Source of the DNA: JAAFIP01 sp031428975
GTDB taxonomy: Bacteria > Pseudomonadota > Gammaproteobacteria > Burkholderiales > Burkholderiaceae_C
Length of the DNA: 41,328 nucleotides
Direction: 5' to 3'
NCBI GenBank assembly: GCA_031428975.1
Contig: JANOYR010000190.1
Coordinates: forward strand, 1 to 41,328
In this document: positions 31,630 through 39,428 of the stretch, piece by piece
Layout of the letters: each line of letters starts with the position of its first letter
Numbering within the stretch: position 1 is the first letter of the stretch
The notes under the pieces: generated by a model
What the model saw: the letters and a program-made list of their open reading frames with translations, nothing else
The model's database searches: none
Told to the model about the DNA's origin: nothing
Position numbers and translations under genes: made by a program

Positions 31630-33216
31630 TCACCCCGCCCGAATCATATCGGCCGCCTTCTCGGCAATCATGATGGTGGGCGCATTGGTGTTGCCGCCCA
31701 CGATGCGGGGCATGACAGATGCATCGACTACGCGCAGGCCTTCGATGCCTTTGACGCGCAACTGTGCATCCACCGGGTCAGAATCCAGCGGCCCCATGCG
31801 GCATGAGCCCACGGGGTGGTAAATCGTGTCGGCTTTAGCGCGTATGAAGGCCTCAATTTCAGCGTCGGTTTGCGCCGCTGCTGACGATTCGAGTTCGCGG
31901 CCTTTGTAGCCGGCCAAGGCGCTTTGGTTGAGCAAATGGCGCATTTGCTTGAAGCCCTTGACCATGGTGTCCATGTCTTCTTTTTCAGTTAAAAAACCTA
32001 GGTCGATCGACGGCGGGGCAAAAGGGTCACTGCTGACTAGTGTGAGTGTGCCTCGGCTCTTGGGTCGCAGCAGGCACACATGGCAAGAATAGCCGTGGCC
32101 AAAAGTGGTTTTTCGGCCATGGTCCACGAGCTTGCCAATGACAAAATGAAACTGCAAATCTGGAATCGGCTGCGCAGGGTCAGATTTGACAAAACCACCC
32201 GCCTCAGCAAAGTTGGTAGTCAACATGCCGCTGCGCTGCTTGCGCCACTCAAAAATACCCTTTACCACTCGCCACAAACCAAGCACGGATGTGCCGAACA
32301 AATCGTTTAAATGCGGCGCATCAAACACCTGCACCACATCAATATGGTCATGCAGCGCCGCACCGACACCAACGCTGTCGTGCACCACCGTGATGCCATG
32401 TTTTTGCAATTGCGCTGCCGGCCCAATGCCCGAGAGCATCAGAATTTGTGGGGATTGCAACGCACCTGCGCAAAGCAGCACCTCGCGTGATGCCGCTATG
32501 GTTTTAATTGCGCCACCCTGCTTGTACTCTGCCCCAACGGCGCGTTTGCCCTGCATGAGAATGCGCATGGTGTGCGCTTCGGTGATCACGGTTAAATTGG
32601 CGCGTCCCAAGTTGGGCGTGAGGTAGCCTTTGGCCGCACTCCAGCGTTCGCCGTTTTTGTGGGTCACTTGGTACATGCCCACGCCTTCTTGGCTCTCCCC
32701 ATTAAAGTCTGGGTTACGCGGGTAGCCCGCTTGCACGCCTGCGTCTACAAACACCGGACCGAATTTATTCGGGCTGCGCAAGTCCATCACATTCAAAGGC
32801 CCGCCTGTGCCGTGCAAGTCAGATGCGCCGCGCTCGTTGTGTTCGGCACGCTTGAAATAGGGCAACACCTCGTCAAAGCTCCATCCTGCGTTGCCCTGTG
32901 ATGCCCAGTGGTCGTAATCAGCGCGGTGGCCGCGGGCATAGATCATGGCATTGACCGAACTGCTGCCGCCCAGCACCTTACCGCGCGGCTGGTAGCCGCT
33001 GCGGCCACCCAATCCGGGCTGGGGCACGGTGTGAAACGCCCAATTGGTTTGTTGGCTTTTGGCTAAAAGCGCAAGACCTGCGGGGCAGTGGATCAGCACC
33101 GAGCTATCCGCTGGGCCCGCCTCCAACAGCGCCACCTTGACGGCAGGGTCTTCGCTCAAGCGTGCGGCCAGTACGCAGCCTGCCGAACCGCCGCCAATAA
33201 TCACATAATCAAACAT
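31630..33216 (-). CDS. GMC-family FAD oxidoreductase (choline/alcohol dehydrogenase-like)
   Basis: A 528-residue flavoprotein. The FAD motif is DYVIIGGGSAGCVLAARL at the N-terminus; the GMC signature GKVLGGSSSVNAMIYARGH lies near residue 80 and the second signature GALQSPQILMLSGIGP near 255. The active-site His is in YHPVGSCRMG near 465, and the C-terminal GGNTNAPTIMIAEKAADMI completes the family pattern. Such enzymes oxidise primary alcohols, including choline and long-chain alcohols. An alcohol substrate would suit a fatty-acid locus, but choline cannot be excluded. ATG 33216 has GGAG at the right distance; TTG 33228 is less likely. Confidence 0.9.
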   Translation of the reverse strand: MFDYVIIGGGSAGCVLAARLSEDPAVKVALLEAGPADSSVLIHCPAGLALLAKSQQTNWAFHTVPQPGLGGRSGYQPRGKVLGGSSSVNAMIYARGHRADYDHWASQGNAGWSFDEVLPYFKRAEHNERGASDLHGTGGPLNVMDLRSPNKFGPVFVDAGVQAGYPRNPDFNGESQEGVGMYQVTHKNGERWSAAKGYLTPNLGRANLTVITEAHTMRILMQGKRAVGAEYKQGGAIKTIAASREVLLCAGALQSPQILMLSGIGPAAQLQKHGITVVHDSVGVGAALHDHIDVVQVFDAPHLNDLFGTSVLGLWRVVKGIFEWRKQRSGMLTTNFAEAGGFVKSDPAQPIPDLQFHFVIGKLVDHGRKTTFGHGYSCHVCLLRPKSRGTLTLVSSDPFAPPSIDLGFLTEKEDMDTMVKGFKQMRHLLNQSALAGYKGRELESSAAAQTDAEIEAFIRAKADTIYHPVGSCRMGPLDSDPVDAQLRVKGIEGLRVVDASVMPRIVGGNTNAPTIMIAEKAADMIRAG

Positions 33217-33301
33217 TGTGGGCTCCAAAAAAGGTGTCCCCTAGATTGCCTCTGCGGGCGATTTAGGAGTGCAAAATAGCAAGCTTTCATCGTATTGCGT
33301 T

Positions 33302-33321
33302 ACGGGCGAAGTTCACGCCCG
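33302..33321. promoter_or_regulatory. ACGGGCG inverted repeat before the DUF2855 gene
   Basis: A perfect 7-bp inverted repeat (33302-33308 and 33315-33321) with a 6-nt loop, ending 29 bp before ATG 33351. It may be an operator or a 5' leader hairpin. The short stem makes this tentative. Confidence 0.35.
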
Positions 33322-33350
33322 TGAAAACCCACAGTTCCCAAGGAAAAAAC

Positions 33351-34436
33351 ATGTCCAGCACCCAGCTTTTGGTTAAAAAAGACACCATTGCGACAGCCCA
33401 ACTGGCCACACTTGAAGACGCGCCGCTTCAAAACGGCCAAATCCGCCTGCGCATAGAGCGCTTTGCCCTCACCTCCAACAATATCACCTACGCCGCCTTT
33501 GGCGATGCCATGTCGTATTGGGGCTTTTACCCTGCGGCGCAGGAGGGCTGGGGCATTGTGCCCGTTTGGGGGTTTGCCACCGTGGTGCAAAGCCTCCATG
33601 CAGGCGTGGCGGTGGGCGAGCGCATTTATGGCTACTGGCCCATGGCCTCGCATGCCGTGCTCTCGCCCGCCAGGCTCAGCGAGCGCGGCTTTGTAGACGC
33701 TGCACCGCACCGCGCCGCGCTGCACAGCGTGTACAACCAATACATGCGCTGCAACACCGATGCTTTTTACACGCCCGATAGCGAAGACGTGCAAGCCCTG
33801 ATGCGCCCCCTGTTCATGACTTCGTTTTTAATCGACGATTTCATGGCCGACAACGCATTTTTTGGCGCTAAAACCATGCTTTTGTCCAGCGCATCCAGCA
33901 AAACTGCCTACGGCACAGCGCACTGCCTGCACAAACGCGCAGGCATCGAGGTGATTGGCCTCACGTCCGAGAAAAACCGCGCATTTTGCGAATCACTGGT
34001 CTGCTACACCAAGGTGCTGAGCTACGAGCAACTGGACACGCTGGCTGCCGATATGCCCTGCGTGTACATCGATTTTGCAGGCAGCAGCAGCTTGCGTATG
34101 CAAATCCACACCCGCTTTAGCAACTTGGCCTATAGCTGCTCTATCGGCGGCACCCATGTGGAAGACCTCAAAGGCGGCAAAGGCCTGCCCGGCCCACGCG
34201 CCACCTTGTTTTTTGCACCTGCGCAAATCAAAAAACGCGCTGCCGACTGGGGCGCTGAGCAATTGGGCAACACATTGCTGGCTGCGTGGCACGATTTCAC
34301 AGGCACGGTGAAAGCTGGCGGCTGGCTACAGGTGCAGCAGCACAGCGGCGCAGCGGGCGTGCAAGCGGCTTACGCGCAGGTGCTGGCAGGCGCGGGGGAT
34401 CCGCGGGTGGGGCATATGCTGACTTTTCATGGGTGA
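33351..34436 (+). CDS. DUF2855 family protein
   Basis: A 361-residue protein of the DUF2855 family, recognised by its N-terminal block (RLRIERFALTSNNITYAAFG), YWGFYPA, WGIVPVWGFATV and GERIYGYWPMA. The overall arrangement resembles a medium-chain reductase (zinc-free MDR-like) fold with a nucleotide-binding half, including LLSSASSKTAYG near residue 185 and VIGLTSEKN, but no enzyme activity is established that I know of. ATG 33351 with AAGGA at 33340 is preferred over an earlier start. It is divergent from the GMC oxidoreductase gene. A 301-bp inverted-repeat element follows its stop. Confidence 0.85.
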   Translation: MSSTQLLVKKDTIATAQLATLEDAPLQNGQIRLRIERFALTSNNITYAAFGDAMSYWGFYPAAQEGWGIVPVWGFATVVQSLHAGVAVGERIYGYWPMASHAVLSPARLSERGFVDAAPHRAALHSVYNQYMRCNTDAFYTPDSEDVQALMRPLFMTSFLIDDFMADNAFFGAKTMLLSSASSKTAYGTAHCLHKRAGIEVIGLTSEKNRAFCESLVCYTKVLSYEQLDTLAADMPCVYIDFAGSSSLRMQIHTRFSNLAYSCSIGGTHVEDLKGGKGLPGPRATLFFAPAQIKKRAADWGAEQLGNTLLAAWHDFTGTVKAGGWLQVQQHSGAAGVQAAYAQVLAGAGDPRVGHMLTFHG

Positions 34437-34575
34437 GCGTGCTTAGCTTTTAAAACCGGACTGCCGGACGCAGAGGGCGCAAAGGTTACGCAGAAGACGC
34501 AAAAGAACAGCCAAAGGCAATGGTTTAGCTGGTCTTTTTTGAGCATGCTTAGTAGCGCAATGTGGTTGAGGTCAT

Positions 34576-34624
34576 CAAATCAAATCGAATCGAATCATAT
34601 TGAAGTTGAAGTTGAAGTTGAAGT
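34576..34624 (+). repeat. Short tandem arrays (CAAAT/CGAAT and TGAAGT)
   Basis: Four 5-mers of the type CRAAT (34576-34595) are followed by four perfect TGAAGT hexamers (34601-34624). They lie inside the 301-bp element, about 160 bp upstream of the PP-loop ATPase gene. Slippage could change the length of this leader. Confidence 0.75.
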
Positions 34625-34637
34625 AACTATATATTTA

Positions 34638-34685
34638 ATAGCAAACTATCACCATTTAACGCTGACATTAACCAAATTTACTACA
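34638..34685 (+). repeat. 48-bp dispersed repeat, copy B
   Basis: Plus-orientation copy nested in the 301-bp element. It keeps ATAGC, CACCAT, AACGCTGACATT; slightly more diverged than C or F. Confidence 0.7.
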
Positions 34686-34781
34686 AACACACTATAAAAT
34701 ATCTTTTCGGTATTCTTTTGCGTCTTCTGCGTAACCTTTGCGTCCTCTGCGTCCGGCAGTTCTGTATTTAGTATTCACCCC

Positions 34782-35483
34782 ATGCAACCCAACCAACCCA
34801 TTAAAAACCACCTAGTCTCATGGAGCGGAGGCAAAGACTCCTGCCTGGCCTTGTGGCGCGCCAAGCAGCAGGGGCTGCGCGTTACCCGGCTTTTAACCGC
34901 GCTGGACGAAACAAGCACGCGCGCACGAAGCCACGGCGTGCCGCCTGCGCTGCTGCGGGCGCAGGCTGAAGCGCTGGGCTTGCAGATACAGTTTTTGTCG
35001 GCTACATGGCAAAACTACGAAGCGCAATTCATTGACGCGCTGCATACCGCCAGAACAGAAGCTGGCATTTCAGGCGCGATTTTTGGTGATATTGACCTGC
35101 AAGCCCACCGCGACTGGGAGGAAAAAGTCTGCGCTCTAGCAGGCTTCACCGCTCATTTGCCGCTATGGCAAGCCCAGCGTATGGATCTGGTGCGTGAATT
35201 TTGGGCGGCGGGCTTCAAAGCCGTGGTGGTTTGCGTGGACGGACGGTTTTTGGATGCGTCGTATGCAGGCCGTCTGTTTGACCAAGCCTTTGTGGACAGT
35301 CTGCCCCAAGGAGTCGATGCTTGCGGTGAAAACGGCGAATTCCATACCTTTGTATATGGCGGCCCAGCCTTTGCGCACCCCGTGGCTTGGCGCAGCGCCG
35401 GCACACACAGCTACACTGCGCCTGCTGAGTTTGGCGGCAGCGTGTTCCATTTTGGGCTCTTAGAAGCCCCCACGGATGCTTAA
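34782..35483 (+). CDS. PP-loop ATPase, Dph6/MJ0570-like
   Basis: A 233-residue member of the ATP pyrophosphatase (N-type) family. The PP-loop is SWSGGKDSCLALW at residues 14-26; the ending CGENGEFHTFVYGGP near 186-200 is the conserved second signature. In archaea and eukaryotes this family includes diphthine-ammonia ligase, but bacteria lack diphthamide, so the bacterial role is unknown, perhaps an amidation or B12-related reaction. The promoter probably lies within or at the edge of the inverted-repeat element just upstream. Confidence 0.85.
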   Translation: MQPNQPIKNHLVSWSGGKDSCLALWRAKQQGLRVTRLLTALDETSTRARSHGVPPALLRAQAEALGLQIQFLSATWQNYEAQFIDALHTARTEAGISGAIFGDIDLQAHRDWEEKVCALAGFTAHLPLWQAQRMDLVREFWAAGFKAVVVCVDGRFLDASYAGRLFDQAFVDSLPQGVDACGENGEFHTFVYGGPAFAHPVAWRSAGTHSYTAPAEFGGSVFHFGLLEAPTDA

Positions 35484-35541
35484 ACCTTCAGCAATTGCGC
35501 AAGCATTGCCATGGCATTTTCATCAAATGATTCATCAATTA

Positions 35542-35589
35542 ATAGCAAGCTTTCACCATATGACGATGACATTGGCCAATTTTTCTGTA
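35542..35589 (+). repeat. 48-bp dispersed repeat, copy C
   Basis: Plus-orientation copy ending 17 bp before the srkA start, so it probably overlaps the srkA leader or ribosome binding region. It reads ATAGC, CACCAT, then ATGACGATGACATTGGCC. Confidence 0.78.
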
Positions 35590-35606
35590 AATAAGCGTTT
35601 TTCAGC

Positions 35607-36707
35607 ATGAACAACGCCCGCGCAGACGCACCAGAGCAGCCGCAGCGCGGTGATTCACACCTGCACGCTTACGCCGCACTCACCCCTGAGCTGATTTTGG
35701 ACGCTCTAGACGCGGTGGGCATGCGCTGCGACGGCCGACTGGCCATGCTGTCAAGCTACGAAAACCGTGTGGTGTTGTTGCACCTTGAGGAGCCGATAAC
35801 CGATGCCACTGGACAAACGCACAGCGCAGTAGTGGCCAAGTTTTACCGTCCTGCGCGATGGAGCGATGCGGCTATTTTGGAGGAACACGCCTTTGCTTTT
35901 GAGCTGCAGGCGGCTGACATTCCCATGGTGGCGCCGCTCTTGATAAACGGCACTAGCCTGCACCACCATGCTGGCTTTGCGTACAGCATCAGCCCCAAGC
36001 GCGGCGGGCGTAGCCCTGAGCTAGACGACTGGGAAACGCTGGAATGGACGGGCAGGTTTTTAGCGCGCATCCACGCCGTGGGCGCTGCCAAACCCTTCGT
36101 GCACCGCCCCACTTTAAACACCCAAACGTTTGGCTACGACAGCATGGAGTGGCTGCTAGCCAACGATGCGATTGCACTGGATGTGCGCAGCACATGGCAA
36201 AAAGCCTGCCAAAGCGCATTAACCATTGCATCAAAATACATAGCAGCATATGACCATACGACAGTGACATTGCCCAATAATGCAAATAAAATAAACGTAT
36301 TAAGGCTGCATGGCGACTGCCACCCCGGCAACATCTTGTGGACACCCACCGACCTGCCCCAAGGCGGCCCACACTTTGTGGACCTAGACGATGCGCGCAT
36401 GGGCCCTGCGGTGCAAGACCTGTGGATGCTGGCCAGCGGCAGCCGCGCCCAGCGTGTCCAGCAGCTAAGTGCCATCGTGGAAGGCTACGAGCAATTTCGC
36501 CCCTTTGACCGCCGCGAACTTGTGCTGATCGAACCCCTGCGCACCTTGCGCCTGATTCACTACAGCGCTTGGCTGGCCCGCCGCTGGTCTGACCCCACTT
36601 TCCCCATCAATTTTCCGTATTTTGGCAGCAGCGACTATTGGCAGGGCGAGGTGGCGATGCTGCATGAGCAGATTGAGGCTATGGACACTGAGCCACTGAT
36701 GGTGTGA
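35607..36707 (+). CDS. srkA: Stress-response protein kinase SrkA (YihE/RdoA)
   Basis: A 366-residue APH-fold Ser/Thr kinase close to E. coli YihE: LSSYENRVVLL, VAKFYRPARWSDAAILEEH with the ATP-binding Lys, LRLHGDCHPGNILW with the catalytic Asp, VDLDDARMGPAVQDLWML with the metal-binding Asp, and LRTLRLIHYSAWLARRW. E. coli YihE, as I recall it, is 328 residues. Part of the extra length is a run of about 16 residues (212-227, IAAYDHTTVTLP region) just before LRLHGDCHPGN, and it is encoded exactly by repeat copy E. The insertion keeps the frame and falls between secondary elements, so the kinase may remain active. ATG 35607 gives the family start. Confidence 0.92.
   Translation: MNNARADAPEQPQRGDSHLHAYAALTPELILDALDAVGMRCDGRLAMLSSYENRVVLLHLEEPITDATGQTHSAVVAKFYRPARWSDAAILEEHAFAFELQAADIPMVAPLLINGTSLHHHAGFAYSISPKRGGRSPELDDWETLEWTGRFLARIHAVGAAKPFVHRPTLNTQTFGYDSMEWLLANDAIALDVRSTWQKACQSALTIASKYIAAYDHTTVTLPNNANKINVLRLHGDCHPGNILWTPTDLPQGGPHFVDLDDARMGPAVQDLWMLASGSRAQRVQQLSAIVEGYEQFRPFDRRELVLIEPLRTLRLIHYSAWLARRWSDPTFPINFPYFGSSDYWQGEVAMLHEQIEAMDTEPLMV
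36240..36287 (+). repeat. 48-bp dispersed repeat, copy E, within srkA
   Basis: Plus-orientation copy inside the srkA coding sequence. It begins on a codon boundary and is 16 codons long, so the frame is kept. It reads ATAGCAGCATATGACCAT then ACGACAGTGACATTGCCC, close to the family consensus. Confidence 0.8.
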
Positions 36708-36733
36708 GGGGAAAACTTGTGGCTTTGATTTTC

Positions 36734-36825
36734 GCGCCCGAGCAGCGTTTTGGCTCTCCCGCCGCTCCCTCATGGCGGGCATACCGCAAATCGGTCGGAC
36801 GGGAGCGCCAAAACGCTGCTCGGGC
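36734..36825 (-). repeat. Palindromic element, core family copy 2 (reverse orientation)
   Basis: The 26-bp arms 36736-36761 and 36800-36825 pair at 25 positions (GCCCGAGCAGCGTTTTGG at the outer end). The 38-nt core (36762-36799) is the reverse complement of the core of copy 1, with two differences. Arm sequence is shared with the inner 28 bp of copy 1. It lies 27 bp after the srkA stop; the symmetric hairpin could also act as a transcript end. Confidence 0.78.
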
Positions 36826-36891
36826 TATGCTCGCTTTTAGGTTTTAATACCGGAATCAGTCGTTCTTAGCGCTTCTTTTACTATGAGATAT

Positions 36892-36939
36892 GTAGCAAAT
36901 TATGACCACAAGACGGTGACATATGCGCTTTTTTATTCA
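36892..36939 (+). repeat. 48-bp dispersed repeat, copy D
   Basis: Plus-orientation copy in the srkA-gspF spacer, about 65 bp after palindrome copy 2. It keeps TAGCA, TATGACCA and AGACGGTGACAT; its tail is diverged. Confidence 0.68.
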
Positions 36940-36987
36940 AAAATACAAACGGCAGAAAAATACCGCCCAAACACCCACCACCTCCCG

Positions 36988-37038
36988 CTGCGGCTAAGCG
37001 AGTGCTGTGCCAATGCGCAAACGGTTGCTTAGCCGCAG
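36988..37038. repeat. 12-bp inverted repeat upstream of gspF
   Basis: CTGCGGCTAAGC (36988-36999) and GCTTAGCCGCAG (37027-37038) pair perfectly around a 27-nt loop. No T-run follows. With palindrome copy 2 and repeat D it fills most of the 437-bp spacer between srkA and gspF, which has no credible gene. Confidence 0.55.
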
Positions 37039-37144
37039 AGTGACCAACTTGGACAAGCAAAATTGCTGCATTTTGTCTGCGATCCACCGCTTTTTTCCGC
37101 AACCCAGCGCCAAGCGCATGCCCCACAGCCATTAAACTCCCCCC

Positions 37145-38371
37145 ATGCCCGCCTACCAATTTGAAGCCCTAGACCCGCAAGGCCACACCAGCAAAGGTGT
37201 GGTGGAGGCCGACACGGCCAAGTCTGCCCGCAGCATGCTGCGCGCCCAAGGCTTGGTGCCGATGCTGGTGGAAGCGGTGACTGAGGGTGATAACAACGCG
37301 GGCAAGGGTTTAAACCGCAGCCTGTTTGCCAGCCGCGTTTTCAATGCCAACACCTTGAGCATTTGGACACGCCAGCTAGCTGGGCTGGTGGGCTCTGGCC
37401 TGCCGCTGGAGCGGGCGCTCACTGCACTGGCCGACGAGGCCGAAGACGAGCGCCAGCGCAACGTGTTAGCCGCCCTGCGCTCCGAGGTGAATGCGGGCTC
37501 CAACTTTGCCAAAGCGCTCACTCAGCACCCCAAAGAGTTCAGCGATATTTACTGCGCCGTTATCGGGGCGGGAGAGGCATCGGGCAACTTAGGGCTGGTG
37601 CTGGACAAGCTGGCCGACGACTTGGAAGAGCGCCAAGCGCTCAAGTCCAAGCTGATTGGCGCTGCCCTGTATCCGGCCATTGTGACCTTGGTGGCGATTG
37701 TGATTGTGCTGTTTTTAGTGGGCTATGTGGTACCGCAAGTGGCGGGGGTATTTGCTGGCAGCAAGCGCGCCCTGCCGTGGCTCACGCAAGCCATGATGGG
37801 CATCAGCGCTTTTGTGCGCAATTATGGTTGGTTGATGCTTGCTTTCCTTGTTTTAGCTTCGGTTGGCATCCACTATGCACGCAAAGTGGATGCCACGCGC
37901 CTCAAAATGGATGCCGCGTGGCTGACCATTCCTATCATCGGCAAGTTATCGCGCGGCTACAACGCCTCGCGCTTTGCGTCCACACTGGCCATGCTCAGCG
38001 GCGCAGGCGTGCCGATTTTGAAAGCGCTGCAAGCAGCCGCCCAAACGCTGAACAACCGCGCGATGCGGGCCGATGCCGAAGATGCGTTGGTGCTGGTGCG
38101 CGAAGGTGCGCCACTGGCCAGTGCCATGGCGCAAAAGAAGCGTTTTCCCGGCCTTTTGGCCATGTTTGCACGGCTGGGCGAGCAAACCGGCACACTGCCC
38201 GTCATGTTGCAACGCGCCGCCACCCAGCTGAGCACCGAAGTGCAGCGCCGCGCCATGGCGTTGGCCACCATCCTAGAGCCGCTCTTGATTGTGGCCATGG
38301 GCGTGGTGGTGATGCTGATTGTGTTGGCGGTGCTGCTGCCGATCATCCAGCTCAACCAGTTGGTCAAATAG
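37145..38371 (+). CDS. gspF: Type II secretion inner-membrane protein GspF
   Basis: A 408-residue polytopic platform protein with the usual GspF layout. The N-terminal cytoplasmic part begins PAYQFEALDPQGHTSKGVVEAD; the first T2SSF domain spans about residues 72-195 with LAGLVGSGLPLERAL, and the second about 275-398 with LAMLSGAGVPILKAL. Membrane segments lie near residues 175-200, 222-240 and 375-400. It anchors the secretion ATPase to the pseudopilus. No other type II secretion gene is in the window, so it is either a detached piece of a split system or at the edge of one; it is followed directly by a nucleotidase gene. Confidence 0.93.
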   Translation: MPAYQFEALDPQGHTSKGVVEADTAKSARSMLRAQGLVPMLVEAVTEGDNNAGKGLNRSLFASRVFNANTLSIWTRQLAGLVGSGLPLERALTALADEAEDERQRNVLAALRSEVNAGSNFAKALTQHPKEFSDIYCAVIGAGEASGNLGLVLDKLADDLEERQALKSKLIGAALYPAIVTLVAIVIVLFLVGYVVPQVAGVFAGSKRALPWLTQAMMGISAFVRNYGWLMLAFLVLASVGIHYARKVDATRLKMDAAWLTIPIIGKLSRGYNASRFASTLAMLSGAGVPILKALQAAAQTLNNRAMRADAEDALVLVREGAPLASAMAQKKRFPGLLAMFARLGEQTGTLPVMLQRAATQLSTEVQRRAMALATILEPLLIVAMGVVVMLIVLAVLLPIIQLNQLVK

Positions 38372-39271
38372 ATGGCTGCCAATCTAGACGGGCAATTGGT
38401 GGTGGCGATATCGTCGCGGGCGCTGTTTGATTTTGAAGAAGAAAACCAGCTCTTTGAGCAAGGCAATGACCGCAACTACATGCGCCTGCAACTTGACCGC
38501 GTGGACCAGCCCGCCAAGCCGGGCGTGGCGTTTTCGCTAGTTAAAAAGCTGCTGCGCTTTAACGCTGACGGCCAGCAGCGGGTAGAGGTGGTGATTTTGT
38601 CGCGCAACGACCCCGTGAGCGGCCTGCGCGTGATGAAATCTGCAGAATATTACGAATTGCCCATCATCCGCTGCACCTTCACACGCGGCGAGTCGCCGTG
38701 GCGCTATTTGCGGCCGCTGAACGCGAATTTGTTTTTATCCGCCCACCTAGAAGACGTGCGTGCCGCACTTGATGCGGGCGTGCCCGCCGCGCAGGTTTAC
38801 CCCCAAAGTGCGCAGGCCAGCACGGCACACCCCAGCGAGGTGCGCATTGCCTTTGACGGCGATGCTGTGCTTTTCAGCGACGAAGCCGAGCGCGTCTTTC
38901 AGGCCCAAGGCTTGGACGCTTTTCAGCAGCACGAACGCACCCATGCGGCACGGCCCATGAGTGCCGGGCCATTTAAACCACTGCTCGAGGCGCTGCAAAA
39001 GCTACAACTTGCTGGCAATTCAGAAATGCGTATTCGCACTGCACTGGTCACTGCCCGCAGTGCACCCGCGCATGAGCGGGCGATTCGCACGCTCATGAAC
39101 TGGAACATTGACGTGGACCAAGCAATGTTTTTGGGTGGCTTGGCCAAGGGAGAGTTTTTGCGCGAGTTTGAGCCCGATTTTTTCTTTGACGACCAAACGG
39201 GGCATGTGCAATCCGCCTCCGACCATGTGCCAGCGGGGCATGTGGTCAGTGGGGTCTCGAATCCGGCTTGA
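38372..39271 (+). CDS. 5'-nucleotidase (PF06189-type)
   Basis: A 299-residue cytosolic nucleotidase. The N-terminal VVAISSRALFDFEEEN, VVILSRNDPVSGLRV, TRGESPWRYL and the late IAFDGDAVLFSDEAE motif and MFLGGLAKGEFL are the known blocks of this family, which dephosphorylates nucleoside 5'-monophosphates. The Asp-rich FDGDAVLFSD near residue 165 resembles a HAD motif. The ATG follows the gspF TAG with no gap (TAGATG), so it is in the same transcript. A functional link to secretion is not apparent. A 157-bp spacer with nothing recognisable separates it from the ABC transporter gene. Confidence 0.88.
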   Translation: MAANLDGQLVVAISSRALFDFEEENQLFEQGNDRNYMRLQLDRVDQPAKPGVAFSLVKKLLRFNADGQQRVEVVILSRNDPVSGLRVMKSAEYYELPIIRCTFTRGESPWRYLRPLNANLFLSAHLEDVRAALDAGVPAAQVYPQSAQASTAHPSEVRIAFDGDAVLFSDEAERVFQAQGLDAFQQHERTHAARPMSAGPFKPLLEALQKLQLAGNSEMRIRTALVTARSAPAHERAIRTLMNWNIDVDQAMFLGGLAKGEFLREFEPDFFFDDQTGHVQSASDHVPAGHVVSGVSNPA

Positions 39272-39428
39272 GTTTTTAGCTTCGCCGCGTTTAGATGGTC
39301 ACCTTGCGGTAAAGCACGGGCTATGCCAGAGCGAGTACGAATACTTGTTTGTGGCTTGGTGAAAAACATTCCACGCAAAAAGTCGCTGGCTAATCCGCTA
39401 CGATGCACAGTACAAAGCAATACACCCT

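Larger units (their letters stand above)
34460..34760. mobile_element. 301-bp MITE-like element with 48-bp terminal inverted repeats
   Basis: The ends 34460-34507 and 34713-34760 are complementary at 47 of 48 positions (ACTGCCGGACGCAGAGG at the outer end). The 205-bp interior has no gene but holds two short tandem arrays and one copy of the 48-bp repeat family. I see no clear target duplication. The GCAGAGGACGCAAAGG type of end is one I recall from intergenic regions of other bacteria. The next gene starts 22 bp beyond, so its promoter probably lies inside the element. Confidence 0.75.

Noticed and set aside
34576..34624. Tandem short repeats considered as CRISPR or phase-variation tract
   Set aside because: The units are 5-6 bp without spacers, so not CRISPR. 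They are 160 bp from the nearest start codon and outside coding sequence, so phase variation is not supported.
36881..37159. 92-codon minus-strand open frame upstream of gspF
   Set aside because: It overlaps repeat D, an inverted repeat and the gspF start, and shows no domain.
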